From Alphaproteobacteria bacterium (lineage in GTDB: Bacteria; Pseudomonadota; Alphaproteobacteria; Sphingomonadales; Sphingomonadaceae): 33,597 bases of DNA. The position numbers and the translations under genes were made by a program. Positions 26,985 to 33,597 of the stretch are shown one piece after another. Each line of letters begins with the position of its first letter. The stretch's first letter is position 1. The stretch lies in NCBI GenBank assembly GCA_028293025.1, contig JAQGLF010000006.1, forward strand, positions 1 through 33,597, written 5' to 3'. The notes below the pieces were generated by a model. That model was given only the letters and a program-made list of their open reading frames with translations. It searched no databases and was not told the DNA's origin.

Positions 26985-28358
26985 ATGGCCAGCAGCCCGC
27001 AGGTCGACACCACCGGCCTCCAGGCGATCGTCCTGGGGAACGTCGCTGGCTGCCCCTTGGTCCGCCACATCGTCTTAGCGGTGCCGGAGCCGGAAGCGTT
27101 GCGGCGCTTCGTCGCCAGCCTCTACCCCTTCCTCCGATTTGGCTCCAACCTGCCCGCCGAAGGGGAAAAGGCCGTCATCAATCTCAGCCTCGCGGCGCCC
27201 GCGCTCAAGCAGGTGCTGCCGGTCGATGTTTATGCGAAGCTGGAGACGGCCTTTCGCGACCCGCCGGATGCCGAGCGGCTCGGGGACGCCGGCGCCAGCG
27301 CCGCCTCGTCCTGGTGGGAAGGGCAGTTCACCGGCGACGAGGTCGGCGCGTTCGTCCACCTTTTTGCCACCGACGATAGCGCGCTGGAAGCCGCGACCGC
27401 GCAGGTCGTGCAGGCCGCCACGGATGCCGGCATCCCGGAGCTGCACCCGCGCGCCGGCGGCGGCCGCCTCGACGCGCGCTATCTGGCGCCGGGACCCGTC
27501 GGGAAGGGCGCCCGGCTCCACTTCGGCTATGTCGACGGCCTCTCGAATGCGAAGGTGGCTTGGGACGGCGCCCCCAGCGACGTTCGACCCGTCGATCCGC
27601 GCGCCGTGGTGCTCGGCTACAATTGCGACTCCTTCCCCTGCGCGCCCGCTCGCGATCCCGCGGCGGTCCTGTTCCGCGATTCGAGCTATCTCGCCTTCCG
27701 CTGGATCTATCAGGACGTGGCGGCCTTCGAGCGCTTCCTCACCGAGAAGGGCCCGCCTTTGTTTCCTGCGATGGCCCCGGCGGTGGCCCGGGAAATGCTT
27801 GCGGCCAAGCTGATGGGCCGCTGGCGGGACGGGACGCCACTCGCCCTCTCGCCCGACGCGCCGGCGCCGGAACGAGGCGACGAAGCCTTCACCTTCGCCA
27901 GCGATCCGATCGGCCTCGCCTGCCCCGTCTCTGCCCATATCCGGGTTATGAACCCCAAGGGAGAGCGCCTCTCCGGCATGGCCGCGACCACCGGCATACC
28001 GCAAGTCGTCCGCCGTGGAATGCCCTATGGGCCGGAACTCGCTGGCGACCGCGACGACGGCGTCGACCGCGGCGTGCTCGGCATGTTCGTCTGCGCCTCG
28101 ATCCGTGAGCAGTTCATGCGCCTCGCTGCCTGGGCGACACGGAACAATTTCAGCGACGTCTTTCCCGCGCACGGGAAGGACCAGGACACCCTGATCGGCA
28201 ACCGCGCCGTGCCCGGCGCCACCCGCACCTTCGCCATCCCGAGCGCCGGCGGCACTGGGAGGGTCGACGCGCTTCCCGATTTCTTGCGGACCAAGGGCAC
28301 GCAATATCTGATGCTGATGAGCCGCCGGGCGATGCAGCAGGTGTGCGGGCTGGACTGA
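26985..28358 (+). CDS. DyP-type (dye-decolourising) heme peroxidase
   Basis: GYVDGLSN (GxxDG), [47 protein letters not shown] (proximal His region), VRRGMPYGP (distal Arg region), [42 protein letters not shown]. Confidence 0.85.
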   Translation: MASSPQVDTTGLQAIVLGNVAGCPLVRHIVLAVPEPEALRRFVASLYPFLRFGSNLPAEGEKAVINLSLAAPALKQVLPVDVYAKLETAFRDPPDAERLGDAGASAASSWWEGQFTGDEVGAFVHLFATDDSALEAATAQVVQAATDAGIPELHPRAGGGRLDARYLAPGPVGKGARLHFGYVDGLSNAKVAWDGAPSDVRPVDPRAVVLGYNCDSFPCAPARDPAAVLFRDSSYLAFRWIYQDVAAFERFLTEKGPPLFPAMAPAVAREMLAAKLMGRWRDGTPLALSPDAPAPERGDEAFTFASDPIGLACPVSAHIRVMNPKGERLSGMAATTGIPQVVRRGMPYGPELAGDRDDGVDRGVLGMFVCASIREQFMRLAAWATRNNFSDVFPAHGKDQDTLIGNRAVPGATRTFAIPSAGGTGRVDALPDFLRTKGTQYLMLMSRRAMQQVCGLD

Positions 28359-28366
28359 TCGCCGGA

Positions 28367-28430
28367 TCAGGCGCGAAGGATCTTGCGCGCCCTTGCAATC
28401 TGCTCGCAGACCCGCTCGGGGGTGGTGCGG
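28367..28430 (-). pseudogene. Relic of an argH 3' end (C-terminal tail with its own stop codon)
   Basis: Minus-strand translation [20 protein letters not shown] matches the intact argH tail [21 protein letters not shown] at the right edge of the window. Confidence 0.72.
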
Positions 28431-28438
28431 CGGAGCCG

Positions 28439-28752
28439 CGCATCTCAAGGACGAGCTGATGCCGCGCTATGCGGAGTTGATCTATAACGGCTTCTGGTTC
28501 TCGCCCGAGCGGGAGATGCTGCAGGCGGCGATCGACCGCAGCCAGGAGCGCGTCTCGGGCAGCGTCCGGGTCAAGCTCTACAAGGGCAATGCGACTGTGA
28601 TCGGCCGAACCAGCCCGCAATCGCTCTACGACCAGGACCTCGTCACCTTCGAGGAAGGCTCGGGCGGCTACGACCAGTGCGACGCCGCCGGCTTCATCAA
28701 GCTGAACGCGCTGCGGCTGCGGATCGGCGCCCGGCGGGACCGGCGGCGCTGA
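28439..28752 (+). pseudogene. Relic of an argG 3' end (about 100 C-terminal codons)
   Basis: Ungapped match to argG 25855-26168 (offset 2584): [99 protein letters not shown]. By eye 11 substitutions before the last six codons, 9 of them synonymous. Confidence 0.93.
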
Positions 28753-28782
28753 TCCGGTTCACCTGCCGTTCACTTTCTCGGC

Positions 28783-28798
28783 GACTACATCTGTAGTC
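28783..28798. promoter_or_regulatory. BlaI/MecI/CopY-like operator GACTACA-TC-TGTAGTC
   Basis: Perfect 7+7 inverted repeat containing TACAnnTGTA, 17 bp upstream of the aspartyl protease ATG. Confidence 0.6.
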
Positions 28799-28815
28799 AG
28801 AATGGGGGAAGCGCG

Positions 28816-29736
28816 ATGATCGGATTAGCCCTGGCGTTGGCGCTGCTCGCGGATGCGCCGGCCGCGCCGCCACCCGCCGCGCCGGCGATGGTTCACCACG
28901 GACCGCCGCCGCCGGACAGCGTGACCGGCGACCATGCGTCGCTGCCGATGACCTTCACCGCCGGCCTGCCGACCATCGCGGTGACGATCGACGGCAAGGG
29001 GCCGTTCAAGGTCGGCGTCGACACCGGCGCGATGGGCGGTGTCCATATGACCGACCGGCTCGCCGCCGCGCTCGGCCTGACGCCGTTCGGCGAAGCCAGA
29101 GCCAGCGACCCGAGCGGCCTCAATCCGGTGGCAGTCAAGCTCTACCGGCTGGACGATTTCAAGCTCGGCGGCGTCGAGGTCAAAGGCTGGGTCAGCAGCG
29201 CCGCGCCGAGCCGCCCCGGCAAGCTCGAGAGCCTCGACGCGATCGTCGGAATAGGCGCCTTTGCCGGCTATGTCGTCACCATCGACTATGCCGGCGCCCG
29301 CTTCGCGATCGACCGCGGCGCGCTGCCGCCGCCCGATGGCCAGCACGTCTTCGGCTATGACGACGTCCTGCCGGTTGTGCCCCTGAGCGTCGAGGGCCAT
29401 TCGATCCGCGCCCATCTCGACACCGGCAACGTCCGTTTTCCCGTGATCGTCCCCGCCGGCTTCGCGGAGGCCCTCGCGCATCATGCCGAGGCGCGGTCGA
29501 TCGGCCAGGCGCATACGGTCAGCAACGTCATCGACATGTTCGCCATGCCGGTCGACGGCGCGGTGCAGGTCGGGGCGGCGAGCGTCGGCGCGAATGAGGT
29601 CGGCTATCCTTCGATCATCGACATGGCCAATATCGGCTCGCTCGCGCTCGGCAGGATGGTCGTCCGGGTCGATCCGGCGAATAAGAGGATCTCGCTCGTC
29701 TCGCTGGACGAGGTGAGCACGGCCGGACGCCGCTGA
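28816..29736 (+). CDS. Exported retropepsin/pepsin-like aspartyl protease family protein
   Basis: Signal peptide MIGLALALALLADAPA; two DTG motifs: PFKVGVDTGAMGGVHMTDRLAAALGL and SIRAHLDTGNVRFPVIVP. Confidence 0.82.
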   Translation: MIGLALALALLADAPAAPPPAAPAMVHHGPPPPDSVTGDHASLPMTFTAGLPTIAVTIDGKGPFKVGVDTGAMGGVHMTDRLAAALGLTPFGEARASDPSGLNPVAVKLYRLDDFKLGGVEVKGWVSSAAPSRPGKLESLDAIVGIGAFAGYVVTIDYAGARFAIDRGALPPPDGQHVFGYDDVLPVVPLSVEGHSIRAHLDTGNVRFPVIVPAGFAEALAHHAEARSIGQAHTVSNVIDMFAMPVDGAVQVGAASVGANEVGYPSIIDMANIGSLALGRMVVRVDPANKRISLVSLDEVSTAGRR

Positions 29737-29743
29737 ACGCGCT

Positions 29744-30277
29744 TCAGACTCGCGCCGCGGCCTGAAGCTGCGCCACCACCTGCTCCTGGCTGGCGGTGAC
29801 TTCGCCTTTCGTCCAGCCCTCGAGCAGCGCAAGCTGGGCGGCGGCGATCTGGATGGCGCGGGCGCGGATCAGATCCGGATCGCCGGCACCGCTCGCGGCC
29901 AGGCGGGTCTCGATCAGCGCGGCAAGGGCGCGGCGGACGGCAATGCCGAGCGGATGCGCCATCACCGCCCGGGCGAGCCGGCGATTGCCCCAGAAATGGT
30001 CCACCGCGGATCGCAGCGCGGCTTCGTCGCTGCCCGGCACGACCGCGTCGGCGACCAGCGCGAGCAGCCATTCCATGCTCTGGTGGAGAAGGTCGTCCTT
30101 GCCGCGATAATGTTCGTAGAAGGTGGAGCGGCCGATTCCGGCGCGCGCGACGATGTCGGCGACGCGGATGCCGTCGTAGCGGGTCTCGATCACCAGCGCG
30201 ACGAAGGCGCTGTTGATGGCGACGCGGGTGCGGGCGGCGCGGCGGTCCTCTGCGATCTGACCATGCATGCCGGACAT
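29744..30277 (-). CDS. TetR/AcrR family transcriptional regulator
   Basis: RRAARTRVAINSAFVALVIETRYDGIRVADIVARAGIGRSTFYEHYRGKDDLLHQSMEWLLA: TetR-type HTH. Confidence 0.91.
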   Translation of the reverse strand: MSGMHGQIAEDRRAARTRVAINSAFVALVIETRYDGIRVADIVARAGIGRSTFYEHYRGKDDLLHQSMEWLLALVADAVVPGSDEAALRSAVDHFWGNRRLARAVMAHPLGIAVRRALAALIETRLAASGAGDPDLIRARAIQIAAAQLALLEGWTKGEVTASQEQVVAQLQAAARV

Positions 30278-30289
30278 TATGGCACATCC

Positions 30290-30303
30290 GTCCGCTAGCG
30301 GAC
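30290..30303. promoter_or_regulatory. Candidate TetR-family operator GTCCGCTAGCGGAC (perfect 14-bp palindrome)
   Basis: Perfect palindrome in the divergent tetR / membrane protein gap, 12 bp from the tetR start. Confidence 0.62.
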
Positions 30304-30377
30304 AGCGGCCGATCCGCGTCCGTTCGCCCCTGTCCCGAGCCGCCTTAGTGTCCCCGCGAACCAACGGGAGGGTGAAG

Positions 30378-31046
30378 ATGGACCGCGCGGATACGGAGAC
30401 CAGAATCTATGGCGGGCTGCTCCTGGGGGCGGCCTTGCTGTCGGCATTTACCGCGGCGCATCACCCGACCACCGCCGTCCACGCGCTGCCCGCGGTACTG
30501 GCGAGCCTCGCCGCGCAGGCGGGGCTGATCGCCGGCATTCATGGCGCGCTCCTCCTGATCTTCGTCGTCGAGCTGGTCGGCTTTTACGGCTTCGCCCGGC
30601 GCCTCGGTTTGGCAAGGCCGCTACCCGCCGCGGGGATGATCCTGCTCGGCCTCGGCACGGCGGCGATGGTCGGCGCGGCCGCGATCAACGGCTTCGCCGT
30701 TCCCGCTTTCGCCGCGCGCTACCCGAATCTTCAGCCCGGCGACGCGCCGGCGGTGGTCGCGATGCTGCGCATGAGCTGGGCGCTGAACCAGGCGCTGGCC
30801 TCGATCGGCGCCGTCGCCTGGGGCGGCGCGCTTCTCGCCTGGTCGGCAGAGCTGACGTTGCGCCGCGGCCTGCTTCGCGCGATGGGGATCGGCGGGATCG
30901 CGATCGGCGCCGTCATCGCGGGGGGCATCGCCTCGGCAGCGATCCGCCTCGACGTCGGCGGCTTCATCCTCGTCACCGCCCTGATGTCGGCCTGGGCCGC
31001 GGGCGCCGCCCTGCTGATGCTGAGCGGGCGGCTCGTGCCGCGCTGA
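30378..31046 (+). CDS. Multi-spanning membrane protein of unknown function
   Basis: Several hydrophobic helices (GGLLLGAALLSAFTAAHH, ALLLIFVVELVGFYGFA, MILLGLGTAAMVGAAAINGFAV, AMGIGGIAIGAVIAGGIASAAI); divergent from tetR. Confidence 0.78.
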   Translation: MDRADTETRIYGGLLLGAALLSAFTAAHHPTTAVHALPAVLASLAAQAGLIAGIHGALLLIFVVELVGFYGFARRLGLARPLPAAGMILLGLGTAAMVGAAAINGFAVPAFAARYPNLQPGDAPAVVAMLRMSWALNQALASIGAVAWGGALLAWSAELTLRRGLLRAMGIGGIAIGAVIAGGIASAAIRLDVGGFILVTALMSAWAAGAALLMLSGRLVPR

Positions 31047-31101
31047 ATACTTCCGCTCCTCGCGCGGCGGCGTCTATAGCCGGCCGCGTGAGGAGAATCG
31101 C

Positions 31102-32985
31102 ATGAGGAACTTCCTGCTGGCGGCAATCGCGGCGGCCTTGCTGACCGGGCCCGCTTTCGTCTCGGCCCAGATCGATCCGATGACGCCCGACACGGTCGCC
31201 GTCTACGATCCGGTCCGCCCGCAGGCCGATTACATCCGCCGCGAGGTGATGATCCCGATGCGCGACGGGGCCCGGCTGTTCACCGTCATCGTCATGCGCA
31301 AGGGCACGCGCGGCGGCCCGATCCTCCTCAGCCGCACGCCTTACGACGCCGGCAAGGCGACCTGGCGCAATCCGAGCCAGAAGATCGAGGAGATCCTGCC
31401 GGTGATGGACGCGGAGTTCGTCGACGACGGCTATATCCGCGTCTATCAGGACGTCCGCGGGCTCGGCAAATCCGAGGGCGATTATGTGATGAACCGGCCG
31501 CTGCGGGGCCCGCTCAACCGCACCCAGGTCGACCATTCGACCGACGCTTACGATACGATCGACTGGCTGGTGAAGAACGTGCCGGAATCGAACGGGCGCG
31601 TCGGCATCACCGGCTCCTCCTATCTCGGCTTCACCAGCCTGATGGCTTTGGTCAATCCGCATCCGGCGCTGAAGGCGGCGGTGCCGCAAAGCCCGATGGT
31701 CGACGGCTGGATGGGCGACGACTGGTTCCACAACGGCGCCTTCCGCCAGCCGAGCTTCGATTACGTGCTCGAGCAGACGGCGAAGAAGGGCAGCGGCCCC
31801 GTCCCCTACGGCACCGGCGACGATTATCTGAACTATCTGTCGGCCGGCTCGGCCGGCGACTTCGCCCGCCGCTACGGCGTCGACGCGTTCCCCTTCGCCC
31901 GCAAGCTGATGGAGCATCCCGCTTACGATGCCTATTGGCAGGAGCAGGCGGTCGACAAATTGCTGGCCCGGCAGAATCTGACCGTGCCGACCATGCTGGT
32001 CGTCGGCCAGTGGGACCAGGAGGACAGTTACGGCGCGCCCGCCGTCTATCGGGCGCTGGAGCCGCAGGACAGGAATAACGACCTGCTGACCCTGGTGATC
32101 GGCCCGTGGCGGCACAGCGGCGTCAATTACGAGGGCTCCTCGCTCGGCGCCCTCAGCTTCGAGGGCGATACCGGTCTCCAGTTCCGCCGCGACGTGATGA
32201 AGCCGTTCCTCGACCGCTATCTGAAGCAAGGCGCGCCGCAGACTCCGACCCCGCCGGTGCTGACCTACGCGACCGGCGACAATAAATGGCAGGTGACCCA
32301 GGCCTGGCCGGCGGGGAAGCCGACCCCGCTCTACCTCCAGGCGGATCGCGCACTCTCCTTCCAGGCGCCGGGCGCGGCCGGGCATGACGATTATGTCTCC
32401 GATCCCGCGAAGCCGGTCCCGTTCGTGCCCCGCCCCATCCACCTGCGCGAGGCGGATGTGTGGAAGCCGTGGCTGGTCTCCGACCAGCGTTTCGTCGACG
32501 GCCGGCCCGACGTCCTCACTTATGTGACGCCGCCGCTCGACCGCGCCGTCCACATCGCCGGCGCGCCGCTCGTCGACCTGTTCGCGGCGACCAGCGGCAG
32601 CGACAGCGACTGGGTGGTGAAGCTGATCGACGTCTATCCGGAGGAACGGACCGCGCAGCCGCGGCTCGCCGGCTACGAGCTGCCGATCGGCATCGACATC
32701 TTCCGCGGCCGCTACGTCCGCGGCTTCGACAAGCCGGCGGCGCTGACGCCCGGCAGGGTCGAGGAGTATAGATTCGGCCTGCCCAACGTGAACCACGTCT
32801 TCGAGCCCGGCCACCGGATCATGGTCCAGATCCAGTCGGCCCTGTTCCCGCTCTACGACCGCAACCCGCAGAGCTTCGTCCCGAACATCTTCAACGCCAG
32901 ACCGGGCGACTATCGCCCCGCCACCCAGTCCATCTACCACGGCCCCGGGCGGGCAAGCGCGGTGTGGCTGCCGGTAATGCCTTAG
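31102..32985 (+). CDS. Exported CocE/NonD family hydrolase (X-Pro dipeptidyl-peptidase-like/acylase)
   Basis: Signal peptide MRNFLLAAIAAALLTGPAFVSAQ; VMIPMRDGARLFTVIVMRKG, RTPYDA, YQDVRGLGKSEGDYVMNRPL, GITGSSYLGFTSLMAL, VGQWDQED, GPWRHSG. Confidence 0.92.
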   Translation: MRNFLLAAIAAALLTGPAFVSAQIDPMTPDTVAVYDPVRPQADYIRREVMIPMRDGARLFTVIVMRKGTRGGPILLSRTPYDAGKATWRNPSQKIEEILPVMDAEFVDDGYIRVYQDVRGLGKSEGDYVMNRPLRGPLNRTQVDHSTDAYDTIDWLVKNVPESNGRVGITGSSYLGFTSLMALVNPHPALKAAVPQSPMVDGWMGDDWFHNGAFRQPSFDYVLEQTAKKGSGPVPYGTGDDYLNYLSAGSAGDFARRYGVDAFPFARKLMEHPAYDAYWQEQAVDKLLARQNLTVPTMLVVGQWDQEDSYGAPAVYRALEPQDRNNDLLTLVIGPWRHSGVNYEGSSLGALSFEGDTGLQFRRDVMKPFLDRYLKQGAPQTPTPPVLTYATGDNKWQVTQAWPAGKPTPLYLQADRALSFQAPGAAGHDDYVSDPAKPVPFVPRPIHLREADVWKPWLVSDQRFVDGRPDVLTYVTPPLDRAVHIAGAPLVDLFAATSGSDSDWVVKLIDVYPEERTAQPRLAGYELPIGIDIFRGRYVRGFDKPAALTPGRVEEYRFGLPNVNHVFEPGHRIMVQIQSALFPLYDRNPQSFVPNIFNARPGDYRPATQSIYHGPGRASAVWLPVMP

Positions 32986-32998
32986 GGCCGCCCACCAC

Positions 32999-33173
32999 CG
33001 CTCATCCTGAGTAGCCGGTGAGCTTGTCGAACCATGAACAGGTCGGATTGCCCCCGGCAATCCTGAAACATGCCGGGGGCATGTTTCACCTGTTCATTAT
33101 CGAAGGACGCAAAGCTCTGGAGCGTCCTTCGATACGGGCCTTCGCCAAGCTCAGTCCCTACTCAGGATGAGCG
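32999..33173. repeat. Composite palindromic intergenic repeat between convergent genes
   Basis: CGCTCATCCTGAGTAG (32999-33014) and CTACTCAGGATGAGCG (33158-33173) are exact reverse complements and enclose further nested hairpins. Confidence 0.85.
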
Positions 33174-33194
33174 ATGATGTTAGGTCGGTTGATC

Positions 33195-33597
33195 TTATCC
33201 CTCGCCCAATGCCTCCCGCGCCGCGGCGATCTGCTCGCGGACGCGGTCGGGGGCGGTGCCGCCATAGCTGGTGCGGCTGCGCACCGAGGCGTTGACGTTG
33301 AGCACCTCGTAGACCCGTTCGTCGATGCGGGGCTCGATATCGCGCAGGCTGTCGAGGTCGAGCTCGGCAAGGCCGCAGCCGCGCTCCTCGGCCAGCTTCA
33401 CCGCGCGGCCGACGATATGGTGCGCCTCGCGGAACGGCACGCCGGCGCAGCGGACCAGCCAGTCGGCAAGATCGGTGGCGGTGGAGAAGCCGGTTTCGGC
33501 CGCCTCGCGCATCCGTTCGGCGTTGAAGCGGGTCTTCTCGACCATCGCCGCCAGCGCCTGCAGCGACAGGATCAGCAGGTCGTGGGCCTCGAACACC
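33195..33597 (-). CDS. argH: Argininosuccinate lyase, C-terminal part (truncated by window edge)
   Basis: [73 protein letters not shown]...[22 protein letters not shown]. Confidence 0.92.
   Translation of the reverse strand, partial: VFEAHDLLILSLQALAAMVEKTRFNAERMREAAETGFSTATDLADWLVRCAGVPFREAHHIVGRAVKLAEERGCGLAELDLDSLRDIEPRIDERVYEVLNVNASVRSRTSYGGTAPDRVREQIAAAREALGEG

Noticed and set aside
28393-28752. Possible 119-aa protein ending in ArgG sequence
   Set aside because: Its N-terminal residues are the antisense of the argH relic and it lacks the ArgG catalytic domain; better described as a scar.
30973-33060. 695-aa minus-strand ORF opposite the CocE hydrolase
   Set aside because: Antisense shadow ORF; the plus strand encodes a full CocE/NonD protein with signal peptide.

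Overview
High-GC alphaproteobacterial window, most like a sphingomonad (inferred from gene families and gene order). From left to right it contains: (1) the 3' part of a gene fusing GH18-like, NodB/CE4 deacetylase and GT2 synthase domains, convergent with a cytochrome b561; (2) a pentose utilisation island (about 3.7-20.4 kb) with all five Weimberg-pathway enzymes (XylB, XylC, XylD, XylX, XylA), an MFS sugar porter, a LacI-type regulator, two GH3 glycosidases, a Gfo/Idh/MocA oxidoreductase and an exported esterase-like hydrolase. Repeated TGTTAGCGCTAACA-type palindromes lie in its promoter gaps, and an unrelated BAAT_C-like hydrolase interrupts it; (3) an arginine cluster argC-argJ-argB-argF-argR-argG with overlapping stop/start codons and a striking ARG-box-like palindrome upstream of argC; (4) a two-gene module of a small HFAR/FDGD-motif protein and a DyP-type peroxidase directly downstream of argG; (5) a recombination scar made of an argH 3' tail (minus) fused to an argG 3' tail (plus); (6) an exported aspartyl protease with a BlaI/CopY-like operator, a TetR regulator divergent from a membrane protein, and a CocE/NonD hydrolase; (7) the 3' part of argH running off the right edge. 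The best candidates for follow-up are the argG/argH scar flanking the DyP module, the FDGD-protein/DyP pair, the predicted xylose regulon operators, and the BlaI-like operator upstream of the aspartyl protease. I saw no tRNA, rRNA, CRISPR array or transposase.
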